Of a DNA stretch of 64,000 bases, positions 8,834-17,687 are shown in pieces. The stretch is taken from positions 62,001 to 126,000 of the forward strand of contig AAVT01000005.1 of assembly GCA_000169075.1 (NCBI GenBank). The letters run 5' to 3'. The translations under genes were made by a program, and so were the position numbers. The notes beneath the pieces are model-generated. The model was not told the origin of the DNA and did not search any database. It was given only the letters and a program-made list of their open reading frames with translations. Position 1 is the stretch's first letter. Every line of letters begins with the position of its first letter. This DNA is from a marine gamma proteobacterium HTCC2143. GTDB taxonomy: Bacteria > Pseudomonadota > Gammaproteobacteria > Pseudomonadales > Dasaniaceae.

Positions 8834-9484
8834 TTAAGACGCGCCGAACTCTTTCAGTTTCTTCAAAGGACGAACTTTTACCGCAATGCTAGCGGGCTTG
8901 GCTTTGAATATTTGCTCTTCACCAGTGAATGGGTTGATACCTTTACGTGCTTTTTTGGCAGCTTTCTTTACCGTAGTAACTTTCATCAAACCGGGAATAG
9001 TGAACTCACCTAGACCCCTCTTGGCAATACTACGGCCAATCAGTGACTCCAGTTCAGCAAATACTGCACCAACCTGCTTGCGGCTCAGATCGGTTGCTTC
9101 GCCAATATCAGTGAACATCTGACTTTTGGTCATTTTTTGTTTGATCGGACCTGCTGCTTTCTTAGCCGGCGCCTTCTTAGCTGGCGCTTTCTTCACCGGT
9201 GCTTTTTTCACGACGACTTTCTTCTTCGGCGCGACCTTCTTTACTACTGCTTTTTTAGGCGCCGCTTTTTTTGCTACTGCTTTTTTGGGAACAGCTTTCT
9301 TTGCAACAGCTTTTTTAGGAGCAGCTTTCTTTGCAACAGCTTTTTTGGGAGCAGCTTTCTTTGCAACAGCTTTCTTAGGCGCCGCTTTTTTTGCTACTGC
9401 TTTTTTTGCAGGTGCCTTTTTGACGGGTGCCTTTTTCTTAGCAGCAGGTTTTTTCTTCGGTGCAGCTTTCTTTGTAGTCGCCAT
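8834..9484 (-). CDS. HU-family DNA-binding protein with histone-H1-like Lys/Ala/Pro tail
   Basis: A 216-aa nucleoid protein in two parts. Residues 1-112 form a highly basic, low-complexity tail of KKAAP/KKAVA units like eukaryotic H1 C-termini and bacterial AlgP-type tails. Decamers of the type AKKAAPKKAV recur five times at about 31-80. Residues 117-208 form an HU/IHF-like domain: TKSQMFTDIGEATDLSRKQV, then the dimer core, and a basic beta-arm region with RKGINPFTGEEQIFKAKPA. Typical HU is about 90 aa, so the tail more than doubles the protein. The start follows an AT-rich 390-bp region. It probably compacts DNA, with the tail adding sequence-independent binding. Tail repeats could vary in number between strains. 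Confidence 0.92.
   Translation of the reverse strand: MATTKKAAPKKKPAAKKKAPVKKAPAKKAVAKKAAPKKAVAKKAAPKKAVAKKAAPKKAVAKKAVPKKAVAKKAAPKKAVVKKVAPKKKVVVKKAPVKKAPAKKAPAKKAAGPIKQKMTKSQMFTDIGEATDLSRKQVGAVFAELESLIGRSIAKRGLGEFTIPGLMKVTTVKKAAKKARKGINPFTGEEQIFKAKPASIAVKVRPLKKLKEFGAS
9245..9394 (-). repeat. 30-bp tandem repeats inside the HU-like gene
   Basis: Five imperfect 30-bp units encode the decapeptide AKKAAPKKAV and its variants (A/V at position 5). The unit length is a multiple of three, so copy-number change would keep the reading frame. Confidence 0.75.
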
Positions 9485-9875
9485 ATCTTTATCCCTTTTT
9501 GTTACCGGTTTTGGTAAATCGCCAGATTTTAGTTTTAATCAATCATTACGCAAACACGCCTAGTTAGAACACAGATCCATAGATCGATTGCTGTCGCCCA
9601 ACGAATTACCGCTTGGATTTCAATCTATATATACAGTGTCTGCGCTTTGTATAGTCCAGAAAATACTGCAATACAAGCATTTTTTGTTCAATCGGGTGTT
9701 AAAGAAGTATTTTTCTCACTATTTCGTCATTTTCACACTCAAAGCTATCAAAACACTATAAAAATAGTTAAAAAAGACAACTTTTAATTTTTTTAATCAT
9801 TGGAATTTCTGCCGTCAGTTTTGCAAATTTTGTCTGCTGAAAAATCATAGGTAGTGATAATTTTTTTCAACTTTG
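9485..9875. other. AT-rich intergenic region upstream of the HU-like gene
   Basis: This 391-bp region separates the HIT gene and the HU-like gene, both on the minus strand. It is clearly richer in A+T than its surroundings, with several A/T runs. A possible minus-strand promoter for the HU gene is TGGACT, 17 bases, TGTATA at about 9621-9650, but both hexamers are poor. No ORF, RNA fold or long repeat was recognised. Confidence 0.5.
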
Positions 9876-10292
9876 TTACTTTATTCCCAAAGGTAACAAT
9901 ATTTTTTGGAGTAAGTGTAACTGATCTACCAACTTTTCTTCAGAATAAACCGCCGCATTTGTAACGCCCCATACCGGTTTTGGCCAAGCAACATCGCTTT
10001 TATAACGCACAATATGATGAATATGCAGTTGCGGCACTAGATTCCCCAGCGCCGCAACATTCATTTTATCAGCGGAAAAATGTACTGCCATAGCTGCGCT
10101 AACACCACTGGATTCGACTAAAAGCTGTTGTTGATCTGGCACCGAAAGTTCATATATTTCTTCAACATCTTCTCTCTTAGGCACCAAAATAACCCAAGGA
10201 TAGTAACAATCGTTCACCAGTAATACTTTGCTGAGAGAAAAGTCGCCGACCTCAATACAATCTTTTGCCAGCTGAGGGTGAAGCTGAAACAT
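9876..10292 (-). CDS. HIT family protein
   Basis: A 138-aa histidine-triad superfamily protein, a nucleotide-binding hydrolase or transferase fold. The N-terminal half has [15 protein letters not shown]. The triad region reads [14 protein letters not shown] at about 93-106. The first triad position holds Gln rather than His, which I believe is normal for this gammaproteobacterial subgroup, so it is not evidence of decay. The substrate is unknown; HIT relatives cleave dinucleoside polyphosphates or nucleotide phosphoramidates. It is divergent from proS, whose true start lies about 100 bp away. Confidence 0.9.
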   Translation of the reverse strand: MFQLHPQLAKDCIEVGDFSLSKVLLVNDCYYPWVILVPKREDVEEIYELSVPDQQQLLVESSGVSAAMAVHFSADKMNVAALGNLVPQLHIHHIVRYKSDVAWPKPVWGVTNAAVYSEEKLVDQLHLLQKILLPLGIK

Positions 10293-10391
10293 ATAACCTC
10301 CAAAATGAGAGTAAATAGCCTGTACCGGCTACTTTATCAGTGTAAAATAGTTAGTCATTTTACATCGATTAACGAAGAGTCTATAGAACCA

Positions 10392-12122
10392 ATGCGTGCT
10401 AGCCAATTTCTTATTGCCACTGTCAAAGAAACACCCTCCGATGCCGTTGTTATTAGTCACCAGCTTATGCTTCGTGCTGGCATGATACGAAAGCTGTCAT
10501 CAGGACTTTATAGCTGGCTGCCAATGGGACTGAGAGTTCTGCGCAAAGTGGAGGCTATTGTTCGCGAAGAAATGAATAAGGCAGGCGCCCAAGAGCTGTT
10601 AATGCCCGTTGTGCAGCCCTCAAATTTGTGGCAAGAATCGGGACGCTGGCAACAATATGGTCCTGAATTATTGAGAATAACCGACCGACACAATAATAGC
10701 TTTTGTCTTGGGCCAACCCATGAAGAGGTCATAACTGATCTCATCCGTAACGAAATTAAGAGTTACAAACAGCTGCCACTCAATTTCTACCAGATTCAAA
10801 CCAAGTTTCGTGATGAAATTCGGCCGCGCTTTGGGGTAATGCGTTCTCGTGAATTTATCATGAAAGATGCTTATTCATTCCATAACGACCAGGAGTCTTT
10901 GCAGCAAACCTATGAGCTGATGCATGCTGCGTACACCAAGATTTTCACTCGCCTTGGATTAAGATTCAGGCCCGTTGTCGCCGATACAGGGTCTATCGGT
11001 GGTAATGCTTCCCACGAATTTCATGTGCTCGCAGATTCTGGTGAAGACGATATTGCTTTTAGTGACAGCAGTGATTTCGCAGCGAATGTTGAGCTCGCAG
11101 AGGCCCTATCTCCGCCTGAAAAGCGAAAAAATCCCGGATTAGCGCTTGAGAAAGTAGCCACCCCGGGGCAGCATACGATCGAAGACGTCAGTATTGGGCT
11201 CAACACTTCAGCGTCTCAAGTCATTAAAACCCTTGTTGTATTAGGTGAAGCGGAAAACGAAGAGACCGCAGCGCCATTAATTGCTCTGATAGTTAGGGGA
11301 GATCATAAGCTCAATGAGCTTAAAGCAGAAAAAATACCCGGTGTCGGTAGTCCGTTGCAGTTTGCTTCAGAAGAACAGATAAAAGGCATTATTGGCTGTG
11401 GTTTAGGGTCTATTGGCCCAGTAGGCTTATCGATAGATAGCATCATCGACCGCAGTGCCGCAGAGCTGTCGGACTTTGTCTGCGGCGCCAATGATGATGG
11501 CTATCATTTCATCGGTACTAACTGGGGCAGAGATTGCAAAACCGGACGGATAGAAGATATTCGAGACGTCGTTGCAGGCGATCCCAGCCCCGATGGAAAG
11601 GGAATTTTACACATCAAACGCGGCATCGAAGTCGGACATATTTTTCAGCTCGGAGCCAAATATGCGGAAGCCTTGAAAGCGACGGTGCTAAATGAAAATG
11701 GCAAAGACCAGACCATACTGATGGGTTGTTACGGTATAGGCATGACACGTATTGTTGCCGCTGCGATCGAGCAGAACAATGATGAAAAGGGTATTATTTG
11801 GCCAGCTTCTATTGCGCCCTTTCAGATTGCTATTATCCCCTTAAACATGCAAAAGTCGGTGGACGTAGCTGAACAATCTAATAAACTTTATCAACAACTC
11901 AGCGAACTGGGTTATGAAGTTTTACTAGATGACCGTAACGAACGTCCTGGGGTCAAATTTGCCGATATGGAATTAATAGGAATCCCTCACCGCATTGTTA
12001 TTGGTGACCGTGGATTGAAAGACGGAAAAATGGAGTATAAAGGTCGTCAGGATAGCGAAAATCAGCATATTGATATTTCTAACATCATAGATTTCATAGC
12101 GACGTCTATCGCTGGAGTTTAA
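10392..12122 (+). CDS. proS: Prolyl-tRNA synthetase
   Basis: A 576-aa class II synthetase of the bacterial (ProS type 1) form, close to the E. coli length of 572. [20 protein letters not shown] is the canonical N-terminus, so I start at ATG 10392; the frame is open further upstream but that extension is not family-like. Motif 2 with [20 protein letters not shown] is near residue 140. The editing (INS) domain spans about 225-405. Motif 3 with [17 protein letters not shown] is near 445, followed by the anticodon-binding domain. It is divergent from the HIT gene, and a lytic transglycosylase gene begins 8 bp past its stop. Confidence 0.98.
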   Translation: MRASQFLIATVKETPSDAVVISHQLMLRAGMIRKLSSGLYSWLPMGLRVLRKVEAIVREEMNKAGAQELLMPVVQPSNLWQESGRWQQYGPELLRITDRHNNSFCLGPTHEEVITDLIRNEIKSYKQLPLNFYQIQTKFRDEIRPRFGVMRSREFIMKDAYSFHNDQESLQQTYELMHAAYTKIFTRLGLRFRPVVADTGSIGGNASHEFHVLADSGEDDIAFSDSSDFAANVELAEALSPPEKRKNPGLALEKVATPGQHTIEDVSIGLNTSASQVIKTLVVLGEAENEETAAPLIALIVRGDHKLNELKAEKIPGVGSPLQFASEEQIKGIIGCGLGSIGPVGLSIDSIIDRSAAELSDFVCGANDDGYHFIGTNWGRDCKTGRIEDIRDVVAGDPSPDGKGILHIKRGIEVGHIFQLGAKYAEALKATVLNENGKDQTILMGCYGIGMTRIVAAAIEQNNDEKGIIWPASIAPFQIAIIPLNMQKSVDVAEQSNKLYQQLSELGYEVLLDDRNERPGVKFADMELIGIPHRIVIGDRGLKDGKMEYKGRQDSENQHIDISNIIDFIATSIAGV

Positions 12123-12129
12123 TAAGCCC

Positions 12130-12738
12130 ATGATTAGCACCAGGCTCATTACGTGCATATTGATATGGGTGAGCCTGCCATTTTCTTTGGCAGTTACCGC
12201 ACAAACTGCTGTTTCTGTACCGAAAAAAATCGCTGATAGTCAGACCGAACTTCGTAAATTCCTGAAGAGTACCATTACCAAAGCGGACAGCTTCGAGGAT
12301 CGGTTCGATGCAGAGGTTTGGCTGGTCGATATGTCTGGACGATTAACCCCTTTTATCAAAGATCCAAGACAACGACTGGAGTTACTGCGAGCCGTACACA
12401 GGGAAGCCAGCAAAGCCGACTTAAAGCCAGATTTAGTCTTAGCCCTCATTGAAATTGAAAGTCGTTTCGATAACTACGCTATATCTAGCGCTGGCGCCCA
12501 AGGACTGATGCAAGTCATGCCATTTTGGAAAAAAGAAATTGGTCGCCCCGATGACAATCTCACAGATATCAATACCAATCTGAGTTATGGCTGTCGAATT
12601 TTGCAATTCTACCTGCAGAAAGAAAAGGGGAACTGGATGCATGCCCTCGCCCGATATAACGGTAGCTATGGGAAGTATTGGTACCCTGAACGCGTCATGG
12701 ATGCCTGGCGAAAACGCTGGTTCGTTAACGAAACCTGA
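12130..12738 (+). CDS. Lytic transglycosylase (SLT domain) protein
   Basis: A 202-aa secreted peptidoglycan lyase. Residues 1-25 form a signal peptide (hydrophobic ILIWVSLPFSLAV, then AQTA). The SLT/goose-lysozyme-like domain fills about 95-195. The catalytic Glu lies in ALIEIESRFDNYA near 114, followed by SSAGAQGLMQVMPFW and the C-terminal ALARYNGSYG motif. It should cleave the MurNAc-GlcNAc bond, giving anhydro-MurNAc products, in the periplasm. The start is 8 bp after the proS stop, so it is probably co-transcribed with proS. Confidence 0.93.
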   Translation: MISTRLITCILIWVSLPFSLAVTAQTAVSVPKKIADSQTELRKFLKSTITKADSFEDRFDAEVWLVDMSGRLTPFIKDPRQRLELLRAVHREASKADLKPDLVLALIEIESRFDNYAISSAGAQGLMQVMPFWKKEIGRPDDNLTDINTNLSYGCRILQFYLQKEKGNWMHALARYNGSYGKYWYPERVMDAWRKRWFVNET

Positions 12739-13187
12739 CATTAGCGCTGGTCCGCAATTTTTACTAATATTTTTCAGAAAATAAAAGACCGCTGCTTTTT
12801 CCATTCAAATTGTGTTCATCTCACCTGTTATCGGCTGTTATCTAGATCAACAGAAGAGGTCATGATCACGTACAAAAAACTCATCGTTTTAGTCCTAATT
12901 ACCAGACTGTTTTCACTAGCAGCTGCGGCTGACCACGCAAGAAAAAGCGATAAAAGAATCGTAATCATCCCCCACGTGAGTAATTTTATGATTACACTAA
13001 CGTGAAATCAGCGACTCCAATCATTGAAACTATAGACGACGAAATACCCAGGCAATGCCATTATTAGCCAACTAAAACCAACCATCAAAAAAGTGCGACG
13101 CCGGTGATACTGAGGACAATGCTCGGCGCGGTAATCGGTCTAAGGATTCAATAATGGCAACTGAGATTCACATCAGTTTTTCACAAG
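12739..13187. other. Intergenic region between convergent slt-like and SulP genes
   Basis: About 450 bp separate these convergent genes, which is unusually long for such a gap. The only coding candidate is the 47-codon ORF at 12862-13005, listed separately. The rest has no recognised structure and may be the eroded remnant of a longer gene. Confidence 0.5.
12862..13005 (+). CDS. Possible small secreted peptide or gene remnant
   Basis: An ATG preceded by AAGAGG opens a 47-aa frame. It starts with a Lys-containing hydrophobic leader (YKKLIVLVLITRLFSLAAAA), a convincing signal peptide, followed by a short basic segment and a stop. No family is recognised. The reasonable leader followed by early termination fits either a genuine small exported peptide or the 5' fragment of a decayed gene. 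The Shine-Dalgarno spacing is rather short. Confidence 0.3.
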   Translation: MITYKKLIVLVLITRLFSLAAAADHARKSDKRIVIIPHVSNFMITLT

Positions 13188-14735
13188 TTAGACACTCAGC
13201 ATACGGCGACTATCATTACCAAACACTCGCTTGAGTAACCGCTCTCCCTGAGGCGGTTGGCCGGGAATAACTTTGACAGCTAGTCCTGCCTGCTCTGCTT
13301 CAAGTGCAATACGATGTATCACTAAAGCACCGGTATAATCGATACGGCCAAGCCCACGAAGATCGAGTATCAATTCTTTAGCCTCAGGATGTTTAGAAAG
13401 CTCATCAACCAGCGTTTCATCCAATCCCTGAGCAGAGCCAAAAAATAAAACACCGGCGGGCTCTAGTAACAAAGTATGCTCGGTATAAGAAGGAGAGACG
13501 TTGATCCGCATTTCACGCCAAAGATGAACAACAACCCCCAACCCCATACCCAATAACAGCGCCAAATCAATTCTCGGTGACAATATTAGCGTGAGTAAAA
13601 AGGTGGCCCAGGCGACCATTGCTTGAGCACGTGACGTTCGCGTTAACTGGATCAGCGGGCCAAATTTAATCAGCGGATAAACTGCCGAGATAATGATAGC
13701 TGCCAACACCGGCTGCGGCAGCGTTGACATTAGGTTTGCTACCGGTAAAAAAGCCAGCACCATGATACCCGTCAAGGCACCGCTCCAACGACTGGTTGCA
13801 CCCGCGCTATGGCTGATCATTGTCCGAGAAAAAGACCCTCCAACGGGAAATGCGCCAATAACGCCCGCCGCAATATTAGCTGCACCTTGACCGATAAACT
13901 CCTTACTGGCACTCCAGGGACGACGACTGGAGGCAGCCAGTGTTCTAGCAATAGCCGCCGGTTCAGCGAAGCCCACCAGCGCAATCATAATACCCGGGAT
14001 CAGCAGCTCACCAAACCGATGCCAGGGCAACAACCATGAAAATGAAGGTAAGTCGGTGGGAAATGAGCCAACAGTCTTACATTCGCAGTCGTAAACTGAC
14101 TGCAAGAGGATACCTGCAACCACAGCGATTAGAATGCCCGGGAAAAGCACATGGAAGCGTTTGCCAGCAATGATCACTAGCAAAGCTCCACTCCCGAATA
14201 TCATCCCCGGCACTGACCATAGTCGCGGCTGCAGTAAAACATCTAACAGACGGCTAAAGAAATTGCCGCTGACCGCCTCTACGCCAAAAAATGCCGGCGC
14301 CTGCGTGGTTAAAATAACTAACGCCGCCGCAGTGGTAAAACCATTAAGTACCGGCTGTGACATCAGGTACACAAGATGGCCAGCCTTAACCAAACCTATC
14401 AACACCCGGGTTAGGCCAACAATGAACGCGAGTAATGCTGCCATTCCTATGTATTCGGCAGTAAACGGGGCAGATATTGCTGATAGTGCCCCCAATGTCA
14501 GGATACTGGTCATCGCCACAGGCCCCGTTTGCAGCCATGGGGAGCTGCCAAATATCGCCGCGATAATTAAAGGAAGTGTTGCAGCGAATAAACCTTGGGC
14601 CGGCGGCAATCCCGCCAAGTCGGCATAGGCAATGGCTTGCGGCACAAGAATCAAGGCGACACTGAGGCCTGCAACAACGTCACGAAAGGAGGGAAAAGTA
14701 AACATTCTTTGTGGACTCGCTGACGGTACCTGCAT
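13188..14735 (-). CDS. SulP family inorganic anion transporter with STAS domain
   Basis: An integral membrane protein of the SLC26/SulP family, which exchanges or co-transports sulfate, bicarbonate or other anions across the inner membrane. DVVAGLSVALILVPQAIAYADLAGLPPAQGLFAA is the signature first helix region (split here across residues 18-51). About 10-12 further hydrophobic segments follow. A cytosolic STAS domain starts near residue 415, with LDLRGLGRIDYTGALVIHR at its core. I place the start at ATG 14735 (515 aa). An ATG at 14855 is in frame but would overlap the upstream NADAR gene by 41 bp. The transported anion is not predictable from the sequence. Confidence 0.9.
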   Translation of the reverse strand: MQVPSASPQRMFTFPSFRDVVAGLSVALILVPQAIAYADLAGLPPAQGLFAATLPLIIAAIFGSSPWLQTGPVAMTSILTLGALSAISAPFTAEYIGMAALLAFIVGLTRVLIGLVKAGHLVYLMSQPVLNGFTTAAALVILTTQAPAFFGVEAVSGNFFSRLLDVLLQPRLWSVPGMIFGSGALLVIIAGKRFHVLFPGILIAVVAGILLQSVYDCECKTVGSFPTDLPSFSWLLPWHRFGELLIPGIMIALVGFAEPAAIARTLAASSRRPWSASKEFIGQGAANIAAGVIGAFPVGGSFSRTMISHSAGATSRWSGALTGIMVLAFLPVANLMSTLPQPVLAAIIISAVYPLIKFGPLIQLTRTSRAQAMVAWATFLLTLILSPRIDLALLLGMGLGVVVHLWREMRINVSPSYTEHTLLLEPAGVLFFGSAQGLDETLVDELSKHPEAKELILDLRGLGRIDYTGALVIHRIALEAEQAGLAVKVIPGQPPQGERLLKRVFGNDSRRMLSV

Positions 14736-14814
14736 ACATTCCAACACCGATTGATTGGGCGCCCTTGACAGTTGAAGTCGGCGGATTAACTCTGCTCTTT
14801 GGTCGCGCCCAAAA

Positions 14815-15294
14815 CTATAGGTCTTGAGCTTCAGTATGCAGCTTGTCCCTGACATTCATTAGCACTTTCCCAAAGTGATTATCACCACGCCGGTCCCTGC
14901 CGCAGCCCCAGAAATAGTCATACTGACTATTTTCAACCAACCTATTGCTGCCGGTTGTCAGTAGCTTCGTTGCAATATCAGGATAAGTCCTGCACATGGT
15001 GTAAACAGCTCGGGTCATATACACAACTTTCACATCGCGCCAATCTTTCCGAATCGAGCGAAATCGATTACGGCCTAGTTTCCTAGCCTTCTTGGGATGG
15101 TCTGCACATCGGATAGTCTCTTGATAGGCTTGGTCATCAAACTTCATCGCCTGATAATAATGCTCTACCGATGGCCATTCCTTGTCTTCTAACTGGAAGG
15201 GATGTTTAGAAAACGAACCAAAATCTTCATTAACATCAGATCTTGTAAAGTACATTGCATCTTGATCGTGGTCGGCAAAAATCCCGCTACTCAT
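14815..15294 (-). CDS. NADAR family protein (YbiA-like N-glycosidase)
   Basis: A 159-aa protein. The YbiA/NADAR landmarks are present: FGSFSKHPFQLEDKEWPSVEHYYQAMKF (across residues 25-52), the RKLGRNRF basic segment, and the C-terminal YDYFWGCGRDRRGDNHFGKVLM. Characterised bacterial YbiA cleaves the N-glycosidic bond of early riboflavin-pathway intermediates, which is regarded as damage pre-emption; other NADAR members act on ADP-ribose. It is cytosolic. It precedes the SulP gene on the same strand. No link between the two functions is evident. Confidence 0.88.
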   Translation of the reverse strand: MSSGIFADHDQDAMYFTRSDVNEDFGSFSKHPFQLEDKEWPSVEHYYQAMKFDDQAYQETIRCADHPKKARKLGRNRFRSIRKDWRDVKVVYMTRAVYTMCRTYPDIATKLLTTGSNRLVENSQYDYFWGCGRDRRGDNHFGKVLMNVRDKLHTEAQDL

Positions 15295-15333
15295 AGTTGT
15301 TTCCGGACTCGCCTAAAGAGTGTTCATAAAAAA

Positions 15334-16449
15334 TTAAAGTACCGCTTTGGGATAAGACCCCAAAACCTTTGACATTCTGGAGTTCTCGCCGACTTTGACA
15401 AGAATTTTTTCAATAACAGCATCCTGCTGATGTCCTTCAAACTCGATAAAAAAGACATAGGCCCACGTATCTGTTCTGGAAGGCCGAGTGTCAATTCGAG
15501 TTAAGCTAACACCCGCAGCATGGAATGGCTCCAGTAAATTAAACAAAGCTCCCGGCTTATTATTTGCCTCTACAATTAATGATGTTTTATCGTTGCCACT
15601 TGGCTCCACATGCTGCTGGCCAATAATTAAAAAGCGCGTGGTATTGTTGGCGTAATCTTCAATACTCTCCGCCAACTTCAACAAGTCGTATTGCTCTGCG
15701 GCGATGTCGCCGGCAACGGCAGCAATGCTTGAATCTTTTTGCGCCATTCGCGCAGCCTCAGCATTACTGGCCACCGCAATACGCTCAACATTTGGCCAAT
15801 TGCTGTCTAGCCAGTTTCGGGCCTGGGCAAGCGCTTGTTGGTGTGCACAAATAGACTTAATCGTGCCAGGGTTCGCTAGATCATTGACCAGCAGATGTAA
15901 CTGAATCCGCATTTCGACTTCGCCGCAAATCTTCAGCGGTGAATCCATAAAATTGTCTAAGGTGTGGCTAACCATGCCTTCAGTGGAGTTTTCAACAGGG
16001 ACAACGCCGTAGTGGCACTGCCCTGACTCTACTTTGGAAAAGACTGTCGCGATACTAGCTTGTGGCAAACTAACCACCGCCTGACCAAAATGCTTAATAG
16101 TCGCCGCATGGGTAAATGTCCCCTCTGGACCGAAATAGGCAACCTCAGTCGGCTTTTCTAATGCTAGGCATGCAGACATAATCTCGCGGAAGATACGCGC
16201 TACCGTTTTCCCTTCAAGTGGCCCACTATTGCGGTCGATAACCTTCCGCAATACTTGGGCTTCTCGCTCAGGGCGATAAAAGGTCACTTTGGAGACATCG
16301 CTGTCACCATTTTCTGCAACAAAGGCTTTTAGCTTAGTGTCTGCTACCTGCTCGGCGCATGTCGCACGCTGGTTAATCAGTTGATGGATTTGCACATCGA
16401 TATCGTCGATTTGCTGCCGCAGTTCATCTAGATTAGGTGTATCTGTCAT
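15334..16449 (-). CDS. pheA: Bifunctional chorismate mutase/prephenate dehydratase (P-protein)
   Basis: A 371-aa three-domain enzyme of phenylalanine synthesis. Residues about 1-90 are the AroQ chorismate mutase (LDELRQQIDDIDVQIHQLINQR). About 100-280 are prephenate dehydratase, with YFGPEGTFTH, VPVENSTEG and the catalytic NTTRF motif. About 290-371 form the ACT regulatory domain, with KPGALFNLL (GALV-like) and a DTRPSR variant of the ESRP phenylalanine-binding motif. Both steps from chorismate to phenylpyruvate are therefore present, and feedback by Phe is likely. The order pheA, serC, gyrA on one strand matches Pseudomonas. Confidence 0.97.
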   Translation of the reverse strand: MTDTPNLDELRQQIDDIDVQIHQLINQRATCAEQVADTKLKAFVAENGDSDVSKVTFYRPEREAQVLRKVIDRNSGPLEGKTVARIFREIMSACLALEKPTEVAYFGPEGTFTHAATIKHFGQAVVSLPQASIATVFSKVESGQCHYGVVPVENSTEGMVSHTLDNFMDSPLKICGEVEMRIQLHLLVNDLANPGTIKSICAHQQALAQARNWLDSNWPNVERIAVASNAEAARMAQKDSSIAAVAGDIAAEQYDLLKLAESIEDYANNTTRFLIIGQQHVEPSGNDKTSLIVEANNKPGALFNLLEPFHAAGVSLTRIDTRPSRTDTWAYVFFIEFEGHQQDAVIEKILVKVGENSRMSKVLGSYPKAVL

Positions 16450-16554
16450 AAAGGCTTAGCTGTTTAAGGGGGCGGCGCTTGTCCACCCCTAATTGTCGGT
16501 TAGTCCTTTTTAATCATTCGATAATAACTCTGTCAAAATGACCAAAAACAACCG

Positions 16555-17631
16555 TTAAGCGCGCGACTCAAACTCTTTCATAAAATCGATCAATGCATCG
16601 ATCGCGGCCTCGGGGACTGCGTTATAGATACTCGCTCTCATACCTCCGACGCTGCGGTGTCCTTTCAAGTTTAGCAAGCCAAGTTGATCAGCTTCAGCCA
16701 AAAACTGTTTGTCCATATCAGCATTCGCCAGCGTAAAAGGTACGTTCATTGTCGAGCGACTCATTAATTCCACCGGATTGGCATAAAATGAACTAGCGTC
16801 GATAAAGCCGTATAGCTTAGTGGCTTTACGCCTATTTATCTCGGCCATTGCGCTCAGGCCACCCTGGTCCTTTAACCATTGGAAAACCAATCCCGCCAAA
16901 TATAAACCGTAAGTGGGTGGGGTGTTATACATCGACTCATTATCGGCGGCAGTCTTGTAATCCAACATGGTTGGGCAGTGCTCGCTGGATTTCCCCAGCA
17001 AATCTTTTCGCACAATAACAATGGTCAAACCTGCGGGGCCTATATTTTTTTGAGCACCGGCATAGATAACACCAAACTGATTCACATCGATCGGCCGCGA
17101 CAAAATGGTAGAGGACATATCCGCCACTAACGGCACGTCAACCTCGGGAGTCCACAGGAATTCCACACCACCGATAGTTTCATTAGGCGTGTAATGCAAA
17201 TAAGCCGCGTCCTTATCTAATTGCCAGCTGTCAAATGCAGGAATCGTCGTGAAGTTAGTATCTTCAGAACTGGCGACGACATTAACCTGACCAAAACGCT
17301 GCGCTTCTTTGATGGCTTTTTTTGACCACTGCCCCGTATTAACGTAGTCAGCACTGGTTTTTCCTCCGAGCAAGTTTAACGGTACCGCCGAAAACTGACT
17401 ACTAGCCCCACCCTGTACAAAAAGAACCGAATAATCATCTGAAATGTCCAGCAGTTCCCGAAAATCTCGCTCGGCTTTCTCTGCAATAGCAACGATCTCT
17501 GACGAGCGGTGACTCATTTCCATAATCGATAAGCCAGCTTTGCCGTAGTCAAGCATCTCTGCCGCGGCCTGCGTTAAAACTTCTTCCGGCAAAGCAGCCG
17601 GTCCAGCACAAAAATTGAACTTCCGCGACAT
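16555..17631 (-). CDS. serC: Phosphoserine aminotransferase
   Basis: A 358-aa PLP enzyme that converts 3-phosphohydroxypyruvate to phosphoserine (serine pathway) and also serves the deoxyxylulose-dependent PLP route. N-terminus KFNFCAGPAALPEEVL, substrate/cofactor segment VQGGASSQFSAVPLNL, and the Schiff-base Lys in YAGAQKNIGPAG near residue 198 are all family-typical. The frame extends to a TTG at 17640, but ATG 17631 has AAGGAT about 9 bases upstream and fits homologue starts. It lies between gyrA and pheA on the same strand, 57 bp from gyrA. Confidence 0.97.
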   Translation of the reverse strand: MSRKFNFCAGPAALPEEVLTQAAAEMLDYGKAGLSIMEMSHRSSEIVAIAEKAERDFRELLDISDDYSVLFVQGGASSQFSAVPLNLLGGKTSADYVNTGQWSKKAIKEAQRFGQVNVVASSEDTNFTTIPAFDSWQLDKDAAYLHYTPNETIGGVEFLWTPEVDVPLVADMSSTILSRPIDVNQFGVIYAGAQKNIGPAGLTIVIVRKDLLGKSSEHCPTMLDYKTAADNESMYNTPPTYGLYLAGLVFQWLKDQGGLSAMAEINRRKATKLYGFIDASSFYANPVELMSRSTMNVPFTLANADMDKQFLAEADQLGLLNLKGHRSVGGMRASIYNAVPEAAIDALIDFMKEFESRA

Positions 17632-17687
17632 CGTACTCAAATCCTTATCTATTCGATCCGACGCAGGGCGCCGGATAATTATAAAAC

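Noticed and set aside
9245..9394. 30-bp repeats considered as a CRISPR array
   Set aside because: The units are directly adjacent without spacers, and lie in frame inside a coding gene.
9126..9563. Long plus-strand open frames antisense to the HU-like gene
   Set aside because: They are complements of the Lys/Ala/Pro repeat and encode Phe/Ala-rich low complexity.
9876..10292. Loss of the first His of the HIT triad as a sign of inactivation
   Set aside because: Gln at this place seems usual for this gammaproteobacterial HIT subgroup, and the rest of the motif is intact.
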